From Bacteroidaceae bacterium (GTDB taxonomy: Bacteria > Bacteroidota > Bacteroidia > Bacteroidales > Bacteroidaceae), in assembly GCA_017935785.1 (NCBI GenBank), contig JAGBGU010000018.1, positions 1 to 45,964 on the forward strand: a stretch of 45,964 bases of DNA, given 5' to 3'. Shown one piece after another: positions 26,364 to 35,281 of this stretch. Under the pieces are notes generated by a model that saw nothing but the letters and a program-made list of their open reading frames with translations, was not told where the DNA came from and made no database searches. A program made the translations under genes and the position numbers. Each line of letters begins with the position of its first letter. The first letter of the stretch is position 1.

Positions 26364-27140
26364 TTATTTCATCTCACGAATCCAAATATTGCGGAAGCTG
26401 ATACCCTTGCTGGGATCGCCGTGCATCTGCAGGCGTATGGGGCCGTCTCCGTGAGGAACTACCTTGGGAATGCCGATGTATTCTGTGGTTCCGAGGATTT
26501 CGGTATTGTTCTGCAATACAACGCCGTTGTGGATAACGGTTACGCGGGGGCGGTAGAGATAATTGCCATCTTCCTTGAATACGGGAGCGGTGTAGATAAT
26601 GTCATATACGTTCCATTCTCCGGGCTTGCGCATGGCATTTACCTGAGGAGGTGTCTGCTTGTAGATACTTCCGGTCATGCCATTGATGTAAGTCTCGTTC
26701 TTGTAACAGTCCAGTATCTGTACCTCGTACTTGTCCTGCAAGAACACACCGCTGTTGCCGCGGCCCTGTCCTTCACCGTTGATGTCGGCGGGAACGCACC
26801 ATTCCAAGTGGAGCTGGAAACTTCCGAAGTTTTTGCGGGTTACGATGTCGCCCTTGGTCTTGTCTACAGTTACCACACCGTTCTTTACAATCCATTCTGC
26901 GGGACCTCCGTTTCCGTTGTGCCAGGCATCGAGGTTCTTTCCGTCAAAGAGCACGATGGCGTCGCTGGGGGCGGAGTTGGTCTTGATGTCGCCAGGGGTA
27001 ACAACCTTACGTTGGGGGGTCCAGAACTCTGTCATGCCGGGGCGCATTCCTTCTGGTTCGGGGTACTTTTTGTCTTGTGCATGGGCACAAACTACACTGG
27101 CAAGTGCCAATGCTACTGCAATGTTCTTCTTCATATTCAT
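26364..27140 (-). CDS. Secreted DUF1080 / 3-keto-disaccharide hydrolase-domain protein
   Basis: This 258-aa exported protein (signal peptide ending AHA near residue 21) has the concanavalin-like DUF1080 fold. Evidence includes FDGKNLDAWHNGNG, GSFQLHLEWCVP, GNSGVFLQDKYEVQILDCY and the C-terminal ISFRNIWIREM. Family members include 3-keto-glycoside hydrolases acting in the periplasm, so a role in sugar breakdown is possible but not shown. The gene lies 69 bp after the DUF4831 gene and 6 bp before the amino acid carrier. Confidence 0.88.
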   Translation of the reverse strand: MNMKKNIAVALALASVVCAHAQDKKYPEPEGMRPGMTEFWTPQRKVVTPGDIKTNSAPSDAIVLFDGKNLDAWHNGNGGPAEWIVKNGVVTVDKTKGDIVTRKNFGSFQLHLEWCVPADINGEGQGRGNSGVFLQDKYEVQILDCYKNETYINGMTGSIYKQTPPQVNAMRKPGEWNVYDIIYTAPVFKEDGNYLYRPRVTVIHNGVVLQNNTEILGTTEYIGIPKVVPHGDGPIRLQMHGDPSKGISFRNIWIREMK

Positions 27141-27209
27141 GCTCTTAATGTGTTTGGGGTTATTATAATCTGCTTAAATATAAACAGTTCCTTAGTGTTT
27201 AACTCTTTA

Positions 27210-28274
27210 TTATTGTATGATGTCCTTGGTACCGCCAGTGTTCTGGAAGAAGGTGACCTGTATGGTGCTCTTCTTGTCGAACAATGTGTTGCTCAGAATC
27301 TCCACGGTTCCGAACTGGCCCATTGGAGTCTCCAGCTTTGCCCATTCCTTTTCGGCGGTAAAGATTTTAGTTTCGACACGGAGCGGCACATTATAATATA
27401 CGCCCTGTTGAAGTTTGGCCTTCTTTTTGTCCACCTCGGGGTTTTCTACTGGTTCGGGGATTGTCTCCATGCTTTTCAGACTGATGTATACCGGCTCTCC
27501 GGCCAGATTGTCTGCGGCAACCGCTCCCAGTTTCTTGGAGAAACGGAAAAGCAGTTCGCGCTCGGCCAGTTCACTGGGGATGTAGTTCAGCGTAAAGACT
27601 TCCGTGCTGGTCTGGGTGGTACCGCTGAAAAGCGATTCCAGAACGTTTGCCTGCTGGTCCAGCTTTTCCAACATTAACTTTAGTTGGGCGCCGTCCTTGG
27701 GCGTGTTGTCTGCCTCTCCGCGGGTCAGTGCGTTGCGGCTTTCGCGGATGTCATAGATTTCCTGAGCGCACAATTCAGCCTGCTTGGCCACACTTCCTGC
27801 AGAAAGAATCTCCTGGGTCATGAATTCGCGCGGATTGGGAAGTGGGGGTGCGGGAATGCCTTTTGGAGGTTCGGGCAATGTGGACTCCTGTGCTTCTGCA
27901 TTGATGCTGAGCAGAAGTCCGTCTGCACTCAGACCCACCAATGGAGCTACGGTCTTGCTCTTTATTTTAATGCTGTATGCCTTGTTCTTGTCAGGTACTC
28001 CGTAGGGTTCCATCTTGATGTCTTTGATACGCCATGAAACGCTTTCGGCTTCGGGGACGTTCTGTAGTCTGAGGTAACGGCTTGCATATTTGTTGAAATC
28101 GCCGGGCTTGGTGACAGTGCGTTCTGCGGTCACGGTAACGCGGAATGCGGTCTGCGGCAGATAATAGCAGACGCCCTCCAATGTGCTTCCAGGCACAAAA
28201 GGCGCCACTTCTGTCTGTGCGGACAAGGAGTGCATGCACAGGGCTGCCATCAGTGTGGTAAGTGTCTTTTTCAT
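27210..28274 (-). CDS. DUF4831 family exported protein
   Basis: This 354-aa protein with a signal peptide (cleavage after about residue 19, LSAQ) matches the Bacteroidetes DUF4831 family by its opening VCYYLPQTAFRVTV and by its all-beta layout with a central helical part. The function is unknown; export to the periplasm is expected. It begins 4 bp after the end of nnrD, so it is cotranscribed with it. Confidence 0.75.
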   Translation of the reverse strand: MKKTLTTLMAALCMHSLSAQTEVAPFVPGSTLEGVCYYLPQTAFRVTVTAERTVTKPGDFNKYASRYLRLQNVPEAESVSWRIKDIKMEPYGVPDKNKAYSIKIKSKTVAPLVGLSADGLLLSINAEAQESTLPEPPKGIPAPPLPNPREFMTQEILSAGSVAKQAELCAQEIYDIRESRNALTRGEADNTPKDGAQLKLMLEKLDQQANVLESLFSGTTQTSTEVFTLNYIPSELAERELLFRFSKKLGAVAADNLAGEPVYISLKSMETIPEPVENPEVDKKKAKLQQGVYYNVPLRVETKIFTAEKEWAKLETPMGQFGTVEILSNTLFDKKSTIQVTFFQNTGGTKDIIQ

Positions 28275-28278
28275 TGTC

Positions 28279-29133
28279 TTATGCTTGTTTTTCTATTTTT
28301 TGTTTCATCTTAAAGAGCTCGGCAAATGCCATTGGCAGATGGTGTGTGATGTCGCTTGCCAGCATATATTCCTGACCCAACTGCTCTGCTGCAAAATCTC
28401 CGGCTGTCGCATGGAGCCATGTGCCCAGCAATGCGGTTTCTTGTGCGGTATATCCCTGTGCCCAAAGACCGGTCAGGATGCCTGTCAGTACATCGCCACT
28501 GCCGGCTGTTGCCATTCCGGCGTTTCCGCGCGGACAATAGTATACGTTTCCGTCCGGACAACAGATTAAGGAAGGGTGTCCCTTCAATATGATGTGGGAT
28601 TGGGATTCGGCGGCCAAAAACCTTGCCTGCTCTTCCAATGTGCCTTCCTGCAGATGCAGCCCTTCGGCCAGTCTTTTCATTTCCCTCGCGTGGGGAGTGA
28701 AAATATGTCCGGACGCCGTTGAAAAACCATATTTGGCAATGAGCGTCAGCGCATCGGCATCCAATACCATCGGGCAGCCGCTTTTCAGATAGCGTTCCAA
28801 CATATCACCTGCCTTTTCCCCGGTACCTATGCCCGGCCCGATTCCGATTGACTGGAATGCCTTTGGCTGTGCGGAAAAGGTGGTGTCTACGATAGCCTCG
28901 GGCAGGCTCAACTGGATTACAATTCTGTTCTCCTCGGGTGTGAGGACGGTGAGTTTGCCTGCTCCGCTCCTCATGCAACTCTCAGCCGCAAGCACTGCGC
29001 ATCCGGCCATCCCGGACTGTCCGGCCACAAGCAGAGCGTGCCCCATTGTACCTTTGTGGGCTTCTGGTGGCCGTCTGCGGTAAATCCCGACCATCTGGGA
29101 TAATGTCATTTCTCGCCATTTCGCCACATTCAT
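28279..29133 (-). CDS. nnrD: ADP-dependent NAD(P)H-hydrate dehydratase (single-domain)
   Basis: This protein of up to 284 aa repairs hydrated NAD(P)H. Signature segments are GHALLVAGQSGMAGCAVLAA, IGIGPGIGTGE, VLDADALTLIA, FTPHAREMKRL and AGSGDVLTGILTGLWAQGY. Only the dehydratase domain is present; the epimerase domain (NnrE) to which it is often fused is missing. The -7 box TATCTTTG (29138-29145) is only 5 bp before the first ATG, so translation probably begins at the internal Met at 29109. Downstream it is tightly linked to the DUF4831 gene. Confidence 0.9.
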   Translation of the reverse strand: MNVAKWREMTLSQMVGIYRRRPPEAHKGTMGHALLVAGQSGMAGCAVLAAESCMRSGAGKLTVLTPEENRIVIQLSLPEAIVDTTFSAQPKAFQSIGIGPGIGTGEKAGDMLERYLKSGCPMVLDADALTLIAKYGFSTASGHIFTPHAREMKRLAEGLHLQEGTLEEQARFLAAESQSHIILKGHPSLICCPDGNVYYCPRGNAGMATAGSGDVLTGILTGLWAQGYTAQETALLGTWLHATAGDFAAEQLGQEYMLASDITHHLPMAFAELFKMKQKIEKQA

Positions 29134-29137
29134 GTTG

Positions 29138-29145
29138 CAAAGATA
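29138..29145 (-). promoter_or_regulatory. -7 box (TATCTTTG) of nnrD
   Basis: The reverse complement of 29138-29145 reads TATCTTTG. A transcript from here would begin around 29131, which argues against the ATG at 29131-29133 as start. Confidence 0.5.
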
Positions 29146-29221
29146 AGGTTTTTCAGTGAATGTTAGTAGTGGTATGGAGAAAGTTTTTTGTGAAGGAGGA
29201 GCGATTATAGAGTTTTTTTGT

Positions 29222-29229
29222 TAACTTTG
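29222..29229 (+). promoter_or_regulatory. -7 box (TAACTTTG) of the hpt operon
   Basis: TAACTTTG lies 22 bp before the hpt ATG at 29252 and is divergent from the nnrD promoter. It is the only promoter-like box seen for the five-gene run hpt-adk-obgE-pgeF-mazG. Confidence 0.55.
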
Positions 29230-29251
29230 TACCGTTTTTAGTAATTCAGAG

Positions 29252-29788
29252 ATGAAAACTGTTCAGATAAAAGGTAAGAAATTCAGTGTTTCCATTCCAG
29301 AGGCAGAAATTCTGAAGCAGGTAAAACGCGTAGCTGCGGAAATCAATAATGACTATAAGGGTCAGGAGCCTGTGTTTTTGGCTGTGTTAAACGGCTCGTT
29401 TGTCTTTGCCGCAGATTTGTTGAAGGAGATAGACCTGCCTTGTGAAATCAGTTTTGTGAAACTGGCTTCGTATCAAGGCGTTTCCTCTACAGGAAAAATC
29501 CGTGAACTGATAGGCTTGCGTACGGACATAACCGGCAGGCCGGTAATAGTAGTTGAAGATATAGTGGATACAGGTCTTACCATGGCTCATCTGTTGGATA
29601 CCCTGCGCCAGCAGAAACCCAGCGGAGTTGAGGTGTGTGCATTGCTGATGAAGCCCGAGAAACTCAAGGTGGCTCTTGATGTGAAGTATTGCTGTATGGA
29701 GATTCCAAATGATTTCATTGTGGGCTATGGGCTTGACTATGAAGAATATGGACGTAACTTGCGTGATATCTATACGGTGGTGGAATAA
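29252..29788 (+). CDS. hpt: Hypoxanthine phosphoribosyltransferase
   Basis: This 178-aa purine salvage enzyme makes IMP/GMP from hypoxanthine or guanine and PRPP. The PRPP-binding motif VEDIVDTG lies at 101-108, with VLNGSFVFAADL near 45 and the flexible-loop LASYQG at 71-76. Size is typical. It is first in the operon with adk, obgE, pgeF and mazG, a grouping centred on nucleotide metabolism. Confidence 0.95.
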   Translation: MKTVQIKGKKFSVSIPEAEILKQVKRVAAEINNDYKGQEPVFLAVLNGSFVFAADLLKEIDLPCEISFVKLASYQGVSSTGKIRELIGLRTDITGRPVIVVEDIVDTGLTMAHLLDTLRQQKPSGVEVCALLMKPEKLKVALDVKYCCMEIPNDFIVGYGLDYEEYGRNLRDIYTVVE

Positions 29789-29849
29789 GGCGTAGAAGCA
29801 CTGACTCTTTAGTTGTATATAACTCTCATAAAATATAAACATTCGAACG

Positions 29850-30428
29850 ATGAAGAATATTATTATTTTTGGCGCCCCCGGATCAGGAAAGGGTACCTAT
29901 AGTGACATGATTGTAGAGAAGTACGGAATGGGCCACATCAGTACAGGAGATGTGCTCCGTGCAGAAATAAAGAACGAAACAGAACTGGGCAAGGTGGCTC
30001 AGGGATATATCAGCCAGGGCCAGTTGATACCCGATGAACTGATGATTGATATCCTGGCCAAGGTATATGACGAACAGCCAGCCGGAAAGGGTGTTATTTT
30101 CGACGGTTTCCCCCGTACCATTGCACAGGCGGAAGCGTTGAAAAAGATGCTTGCAGAGCGTGGCCATGACATGGGAATCATGGTGGAACTGATTGTGGAA
30201 GAGGACGTGCTGATGGCCCGTTTGCTCAACCGTGCCATTGAACAGGGCCGTGCAGATGACAACGAAGAAACAATCAAAAAGCGTTTTGCCGTATATCACA
30301 GCCAGACTGCCCCCCTTTCTGAATGGTTTGAGAAGGAAGGCATGCGCAACACATTCCTCTGGGCGGAAAACCCCAGCAAGGAAGCTATGATAGAAGCAAT
30401 CTATAAGGTTATAGACGAAAACAACTAA
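29850..30428 (+). CDS. adk: Adenylate kinase
   Basis: This 192-aa enzyme interconverts ATP+AMP and 2 ADP. The P-loop GAPGSGKGT lies at 8-16, the AMP-binding HISTGDVLR follows, then FDGFPRTIAQAEAL. The short LID without zinc-binding cysteines fits the Bacteroidetes type. It follows hpt by 61 bp and precedes obgE by 12 bp. Confidence 0.97.
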   Translation: MKNIIIFGAPGSGKGTYSDMIVEKYGMGHISTGDVLRAEIKNETELGKVAQGYISQGQLIPDELMIDILAKVYDEQPAGKGVIFDGFPRTIAQAEALKKMLAERGHDMGIMVELIVEEDVLMARLLNRAIEQGRADDNEETIKKRFAVYHSQTAPLSEWFEKEGMRNTFLWAENPSKEAMIEAIYKVIDENN

Positions 30429-30440
30429 GCAAACCGTTAA

Positions 30441-31616
30441 ATGGCTGAATCGAATTTTGTAGACTATGTGAAGATATGCTGCCGTTCGGGCAAGGGCGGC
30501 AGAGGAAGCGCTCATATGCACCGCGCCAAATATATGCCTCATGGCGGGCCTGACGGCGGTGACGGCGGACGCGGCGGTCATGTATATCTGCGTGGGAACC
30601 ATAACTATTGGACCTTGCTTCATTTGCGTTACGAAAGGCATGTGTTTGCTGGCCACGGCGGAAATGGAGGAAAGAGCAGAAGTACAGGCTGCGACGGAGA
30701 AGACCGTTATATTGACGTGCCTTGCGGAACTGTGGTCTACAATGCGGAGACGGGCGAATATATTTGTGACGTCTCTGAAGACGGCCAGTTGGTGATGTTA
30801 TTAAAAGGTGGCCGTGGCGGACTGGGTAACTGGAACTTTCGCACGGCCACAAATCAGGCTCCGCGTTATGCCCAACCGGGTGAGCCCATGCGAGAACTTA
30901 CCGTTATCATGGAGCTTAAACTGTTGGCTGATGTGGGTCTGGTCGGATTCCCAAATGCAGGAAAAAGTACGCTATTGAGCGCTTTGAGCAGCGCCCGTCC
31001 CAAAATTGCCGGTTATCCCTTTACCACAATGGAACCCAGTTTGGGAATAGTTTCATACCGCGACGGCCAGTCGTTTGTAATGGCGGACATTCCGGGTATC
31101 ATTGAGGGAGCGGCAGAAGGACGTGGTCTGGGACTCCGTTTCTTGCGTCATATAGAACGTAACAGTTTGCTCCTTTTTATGGTTCCTGGAGATACGGACG
31201 ATATTCGCAAGGAGTATGAGATTCTGCTTAACGAGGTGGGGAAATTCAATCCCGAGCTATTGGAAAAGCAACGCGTATTGGCTGTTACTAAGAACGATCT
31301 GCTTGATGATGAGCTACAGCAGATGCTAAGCGAAGATTTGCCCGATGACCTGCCTGTGGTGTTTATCAGCGCAGTGGCACAAAAGGGCCTTTCTGAGCTG
31401 AAGGATGTCTTGTGGGCGGCCCTGAACAGCGAGAGCAACAAACTGCAGGCGATAACACAACAGGAAACCATAGTGCATCGCAATAAGGACTTGTCCATGT
31501 TGCAGCAGGAACTGGAAGATATGGGCGAGGACGAGGAAATTGAATTCCTTGACGAGGAAGAAATGGATATAGAAGACATCGAGGAACTTGATGACTTTGA
31601 ATACGATGAAGAATAG
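30441..31616 (+). CDS. obgE: Obg family GTPase (CgtA)
   Basis: This 391-aa ribosome-assembly GTPase has the glycine-rich Obg domain (about 1-158), a G1 motif GFPNAGKST (169-177), G3 DIPG (216-219) and a TKND G4 motif in place of the usual NKxD. The C-terminal tail (about 355-391) is highly acidic and replaces the basic tail of some homologues. It begins 12 bp after adk; the proteins act in 50S maturation and stress response. Confidence 0.96.
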   Translation: MAESNFVDYVKICCRSGKGGRGSAHMHRAKYMPHGGPDGGDGGRGGHVYLRGNHNYWTLLHLRYERHVFAGHGGNGGKSRSTGCDGEDRYIDVPCGTVVYNAETGEYICDVSEDGQLVMLLKGGRGGLGNWNFRTATNQAPRYAQPGEPMRELTVIMELKLLADVGLVGFPNAGKSTLLSALSSARPKIAGYPFTTMEPSLGIVSYRDGQSFVMADIPGIIEGAAEGRGLGLRFLRHIERNSLLLFMVPGDTDDIRKEYEILLNEVGKFNPELLEKQRVLAVTKNDLLDDELQQMLSEDLPDDLPVVFISAVAQKGLSELKDVLWAALNSESNKLQAITQQETIVHRNKDLSMLQQELEDMGEDEEIEFLDEEEMDIEDIEELDDFEYDEE

Positions 31617-31652
31617 CCTTTCTCTGGGTTCGTTCTTCAGTATTATTTCTGC

Positions 31653-32393
31653 ATGAAACCTCTTTATTATAACATATCTCCCGAGGTTGTCGCTTTCAGT
31701 ACACGCCGTGAAGGGGGTGTGGGATGTGCCACATACGCAACATTCAATGTTAATCCTTTTACGGGAGACAACCCTTTGCATGTATCCCGAAACCTATCCA
31801 TTTTGGCGGATGAACTTGGACTAGATTCTGAAAGAATTGTGATTCCACGTCAGATTCATGGGGATAAGGTGGCAATGGCGGACGGCTCATCCTCCTTAGA
31901 AGGAGTGGATGCTGTGGTAACGCAGACACCAGGTTTGTGTGTTTGTGTGAGTACGGCAGACTGTATTCCGGTATTGCTTTACGACCCGAAACGGGGAGCT
32001 GTGGCGGCCATTCATGCAGGATGGCGCGGAACAGTAGCTGATATAGTGGGGCATACTGTAGCCTTTATGCAGAAGCATTGTGGAACCGTCCCAAACGAGT
32101 TGCGGGCAGTTATTGGGCCCGGAATAGGATTGCAGGCTTTTGAAGTGGGTGACGAGGTGTATGATGCTTTTCGCCTTGCCGGTTTCCCAATGGAACGGAT
32201 GTCTTGCCGGAAAAACAAGTGGCACATAGATTTGTGGGAGGCTAACCGCTGGTTGCTTTGTAACAGCGGAGTGGAGCAGATTCAGCTTGCCGGCATCTGT
32301 ACATACCAACATCAGGATGAGTTTTTCAGTGCCAGAAGATTAGGCATCCGCTCAGGGAGAATCCTGAACGGCATATTTATAAAAGAAACGTGA
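31653..32393 (+). CDS. pgeF: PgeF/YfiH family polyphenol oxidase-type (purine nucleoside phosphorylase) protein
   Basis: This 246-aa protein of the multicopper oxidase-related YfiH/YlmD family has the conserved metal-site residues H69 (IHGD), C104 (TADCIPV) and H121 (IHAGWRGT). Family members have purine nucleoside phosphorylase/adenosine deaminase activity and remove misincorporated serine from peptidoglycan precursors in some bacteria. The neighbouring hpt and adk genes fit a purine role. It starts 36 bp after obgE and is 3 bp from mazG. Confidence 0.92.
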   Translation: MKPLYYNISPEVVAFSTRREGGVGCATYATFNVNPFTGDNPLHVSRNLSILADELGLDSERIVIPRQIHGDKVAMADGSSSLEGVDAVVTQTPGLCVCVSTADCIPVLLYDPKRGAVAAIHAGWRGTVADIVGHTVAFMQKHCGTVPNELRAVIGPGIGLQAFEVGDEVYDAFRLAGFPMERMSCRKNKWHIDLWEANRWLLCNSGVEQIQLAGICTYQHQDEFFSARRLGIRSGRILNGIFIKET

Positions 32394-32396
32394 ATT

Positions 32397-33182
32397 ATGC
32401 ATACAAGAGAAGAAAAAATGCAAGCTTTCGGCCGCTTGCTTGACGTGTTGGACGAGTTGAGGGAGAAATGCCCCTGGGATCACAAGCAGACTAATGAAAG
32501 TCTTCGTCCCAATACAATAGAGGAAACTTACGAATTGTGTGATGCGCTGGTCAAGGATGATGTGAACAATATCTGCAAGGAACTTGGCGATGTATTACTT
32601 CATGTTTGTTTCTATGCCAAGATAGGCAGTGAGAAGGAGCAGTTTGATATTGCCGATGTCTGTAACAGGCTTTGTGACAAATTGATTTTCCGCCATCCTC
32701 ATGTCTATGGCGATGCCGTGGCAAACAGCGCAGGGGATGTGGTGAAGACTTGGGAACAGATAAAGCTAAAGGAAAAGGACGGGAACAAGACTGTGCTTTC
32801 TGGCGTGCCCGATGCCTTGCCCGCGCTCATCAAGGCATACCGCATACAGGACAAGGCGCGTAATGTTGGATTCGATTGGGACAAGAAAGAGGATGTATGG
32901 GACAAGGTCCGCGAAGAACTGGCTGAGCTTGAGACTGAACTTAACCGTGGCGATGAGGAGAAGAGTACAGAAGAATTCGGAGATTTTCTGTTCAGCCTTA
33001 TCAATGCCGGCCGTTTGTATCATCTGAATCCGGAGAATGCACTGGAACATACAAACCAGAAGTTTATCCGTCGTTTCAATTATGTGGAAGGGCAGGCTTT
33101 AGGGCAAGGCCGGCATTTGTCTGAGATGACTTTGTCTGAGATGGACCAGCTTTGGCAGGAAGCAAAGGAAAAATTAGGTTAA
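32397..33182 (+). CDS. mazG: Nucleoside triphosphate pyrophosphohydrolase MazG
   Basis: This 261-aa house-cleaning enzyme hydrolyses non-canonical NTPs to NMPs. It has two MazG repeats: the first with PWDHKQTNESLRPNTIEETYE (Glu cluster at 42-46) followed by KELGDVLLHVCFYA, the second with EELAELETELNRGD and EEFGDFLFSLINAGR. It directly follows pgeF and ends the operon, just before the convergent hairpin at 33187. Confidence 0.96.
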   Translation: MHTREEKMQAFGRLLDVLDELREKCPWDHKQTNESLRPNTIEETYELCDALVKDDVNNICKELGDVLLHVCFYAKIGSEKEQFDIADVCNRLCDKLIFRHPHVYGDAVANSAGDVVKTWEQIKLKEKDGNKTVLSGVPDALPALIKAYRIQDKARNVGFDWDKKEDVWDKVREELAELETELNRGDEEKSTEEFGDFLFSLINAGRLYHLNPENALEHTNQKFIRRFNYVEGQALGQGRHLSEMTLSEMDQLWQEAKEKLG

Positions 33183-33186
33183 AAAA

Positions 33187-33214
33187 AGAGGGTGTATCCG
33201 TATTGACACACCCT
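33187..33214. terminator. Hairpin between convergent mazG and the sigma-factor operon
   Basis: A GAGGGTGT/ACACCCTC stem with a 12-nt loop has A residues on its left, giving TTTTTTT on the minus strand. It should terminate the minus-strand operon and may also act on mazG. The stem resembles the SusCD terminators at 1685 and 18563. Confidence 0.75.
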
Positions 33215-33273
33215 CACACACCTTTTGAAACTTGGATAAGGATTACATCTTTTTACCTTATCATGGTTTTTAT

Positions 33274-33750
33274 TCACCGATGTCCCTTGCGGAAATTATT
33301 TAACATCTGTCGGTGAAAGGCATCTTCAGCCTTAAGGGCTTTGAAGACTTTTTCTCCAGAAATCGTTTTGCAAAGACGCTTAATGTAAGTCTCGCCGATT
33401 TGTGCTTGTTTCACCTTGAGTTCTTCTATTTCTATAACAGCTTCTGCCCAATCGTCCTCTTCCTCGTCATCATCATCGTCGTCATCCCTCTCATCATCGT
33501 CAAGGGGATTTTTTTTCAACTTCTTGATTTTGTTCCCGATTTTCATCTGTTTCATTTTCATCTCATGGAACAGAGGGAAGAACTTACTTGCGTCTTCTTG
33601 GCTGAGTCCGGCTTCTTCGGTTATGAACAGTTCCAGTTTTTTACGGAATTGTTCATGGTCGAATTTCTTTGCTCCGTCCGGTTTTTGCGCCATTATCATG
33701 GGCAGGACCGTGAACAGGAATAATGCTATGATAACAATTCTTCTTTTCAT
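33274..33750 (-). CDS. Exported Spy/CpxP-like protein with a strongly acidic insert
   Basis: This 158-aa protein has a signal peptide (about 1-21), then helices of the Spy/CpxP heavy-metal-resistor type with the pattern LSQEDASKFFPLFHEMKMKQ. Residues 84-100 form an almost uninterrupted run of Asp and Glu. The C-terminus is helical and basic. The gene is third in the ECF sigma operon, 7 bp after the probable anti-sigma gene, so it is probably a periplasmic stress or chaperone-type protein controlled by that sigma factor. The family assignment is tentative. Confidence 0.65.
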   Translation of the reverse strand: MKRRIVIIALFLFTVLPMIMAQKPDGAKKFDHEQFRKKLELFITEEAGLSQEDASKFFPLFHEMKMKQMKIGNKIKKLKKNPLDDDERDDDDDDDEEEDDWAEAVIEIEELKVKQAQIGETYIKRLCKTISGEKVFKALKAEDAFHRQMLNNFRKGHR

Positions 33751-33757
33751 ACGTTTC

Positions 33758-34096
33758 TTATTCAGCTTCTGTCAAATAATTCTCAATATCAAGGTTGCTA
33801 ACCATATTGCAGTCGAGCAATTCGTTCATGTGTTCTGCGGAGAGATTTGCTACTGGCTGGCTTTGTGATACAAGCCCCAACTCGTTCTTGAACAGGGCCA
33901 GTCCTCCACCGGCCACACAACATGCCAATACGGCTGCGATTGCCCAACGCCAAGGTTCGCGACGCTTCTTTCTCTTGGTTATCTGGCTCATGACCCTATC
34001 AGGTAATGTGTCGAAATAACCCTCGGGAACACGGTAAGGATTCTTCCTTCCAAAGTGTTCCAGTAGTTGCTCTTCGTTGTTGTGTAGGGTTCTCAT
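33758..34096 (-). CDS. Probable anti-sigma factor, single-pass membrane protein
   Basis: This 112-aa protein has a cytoplasmic N-terminus with the NPYRVPEGYFDTLPDRV motif common in Bacteroidetes proteins downstream of ECF sigma factors, a basic patch KRKKRREP, one transmembrane helix (about 51-66, WAIAAVLACCVAGGGLALF) and a short periplasmic tail. Its position between sigma factor and exported protein supports an anti-sigma function. It lacks a recognisable zinc-binding ZAS motif, so this is inferred from layout. Confidence 0.65.
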   Translation of the reverse strand: MRTLHNNEEQLLEHFGRKNPYRVPEGYFDTLPDRVMSQITKRKKRREPWRWAIAAVLACCVAGGGLALFKNELGLVSQSQPVANLSAEHMNELLDCNMVSNLDIENYLTEAE

Positions 34097-34140
34097 AATA
34101 GTATTCTTTTGTATATAGGATTCTTTTTGTGTTAAAAGGT

Positions 34141-34695
34141 TTAATGCAGCAACTCAAAATAGTCTGTTATTTTTTTTACTGCATGATGGTACGATGCTTT
34201 GAGCGCGCCGATGCTTGTGCCCAGGATCTGACTCATCTCTTCGTATTTCATTTCCTGGAAATATTTCATGTTAAACACAGCCCGCTGTTTGGGTGGCAAT
34301 GTGTTTATGGCCTCTTGGAACTGCATCTGGGTTTCATCTCCGTCAAAATAAGAGTCGCTTTGCAAGTGCAGTCCGGTAGTGTTGTTTATGTCGTCAATGG
34401 ATTGTGTACCCTTACTTTTATTCAAGAAGTTCAGCGTTTCGTTGGTCGCTATTCTGAAAAGCCATGTACTCAACTTTGATTCGCCTCTGAATGAGTCAAT
34501 TCCAGTCCATGCTTTAAGAAATGTGTTCTGCAGAATGTCATCGGCGTCATCATGATTATTCACCATACGCCTTATCTGCCAGTAGATGGGCTCCTGGTAT
34601 TCACGCACCAAGCGGGTGAAAGCTTGCTCTCTTGTGCGTTGCTCTTTTAGTTGTTCTATGAGTTCTGGCTCGTTGATCATGTGCTTATATGACAA
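34141..34695 (-). CDS. RNA polymerase ECF sigma factor
   Basis: This 184-aa sigma-70 family protein has only regions 2 and 4. Region 2 includes HDDADDILQNTFLKAW and STWLFRIATNETLNFL; region 4 includes LPPKQRAVFNMKYFQEMKYEEMS... with the helix-turn-helix near GTSIGALKASYHHAVKK. It heads the operon with the membrane protein and the Spy-like protein, the usual arrangement of an autoregulated envelope-stress sigma system. An alternative start at Met 6 (34680) is possible. Confidence 0.93.
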   Translation of the reverse strand: MSYKHMINEPELIEQLKEQRTREQAFTRLVREYQEPIYWQIRRMVNNHDDADDILQNTFLKAWTGIDSFRGESKLSTWLFRIATNETLNFLNKSKGTQSIDDINNTTGLHLQSDSYFDGDETQMQFQEAINTLPPKQRAVFNMKYFQEMKYEEMSQILGTSIGALKASYHHAVKKITDYFELLH

Positions 34696-34816
34696 CGCTT
34701 TGCTGAAAAGGTTTAATTCTCTCCTTTTATTATATTAGAAATGGTGCATAAATAATGTATAAGGCACAAGAAGACTTGTGTCATAAAATTTAAACGAGAA
34801 GGGAAACAGGGAAACT

Positions 34817-35119
34817 TTATGATACGGAAATCTTTCTTACTACTTTTCCGATCTTTAAGATATAACAGCCTTTTGGCAGATTTAGAGACAGGTTTGCATC
34901 GTTGCTTTCTATCTGGATAGTGGAAATGCTTACTCCGGTCAGATTGTAAATTTCTATTTTCTTCCCGTTGGCGCCTACAACGCGCACCTGCTTGTTCTTA
35001 ATCTCTATTTTTATATTAGAAACAGACTGCTCAATACCTCCCTGTTCCATAAAGGCATAGGAAGAAACCGGTGCTCCTAAAAGCACTGCCGTAAATAGTA
35101 TGAGTAGTGTTTTCTTCAT
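34817..35119 (-). CDS. Small exported protein with T9SS-like C-terminal domain
   Basis: With the start at 35119 the protein has about 100 aa; an earlier ATG at 35143 falls inside the promoter box and is discarded. A signal peptide (MKKTLLILFTAVLLG..., ending near SYA) is followed by a short beta domain with VRVVGANGKKIEIYNLTG and LNLPKGCYILKIGKVVRK. This resembles the type A sorting domain of type IX secretion or a related DUF6383-like unit, but no cargo domain is attached. Function unknown. Confidence 0.6.
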   Translation of the reverse strand: MKKTLLILFTAVLLGAPVSSYAFMEQGGIEQSVSNIKIEIKNKQVRVVGANGKKIEIYNLTGVSISTIQIESNDANLSLNLPKGCYILKIGKVVRKISVS

Positions 35120-35140
35120 ATAATTAGTCATATTCCGCCA

Positions 35141-35148
35141 CAAATATA
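35141..35148 (-). promoter_or_regulatory. -7 box (TATATTTG) of the small exported protein
   Basis: The reverse complement of 35141-35148 reads TATATTTG; it overlaps the upstream ATG and therefore supports translation from 35119. Confidence 0.5.
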
Positions 35149-35281
35149 AGCCTTTTTTGTTTTCCCGCCAAATTATTCTGAAAAAATGTGGTCAAAATAA
35201 TGGTATTCGTGAATATTTGGGGGAAATAGTTTCCGCTTTGCACCATCAGGACTATGATGCAAAGCGGAAAAACAGTGGGTT

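Noticed and set aside
26322..27677. 451-codon plus-strand ORF
   Set aside because: It is antisense to the DUF1080 and DUF4831 genes, which have signal peptides and family motifs.
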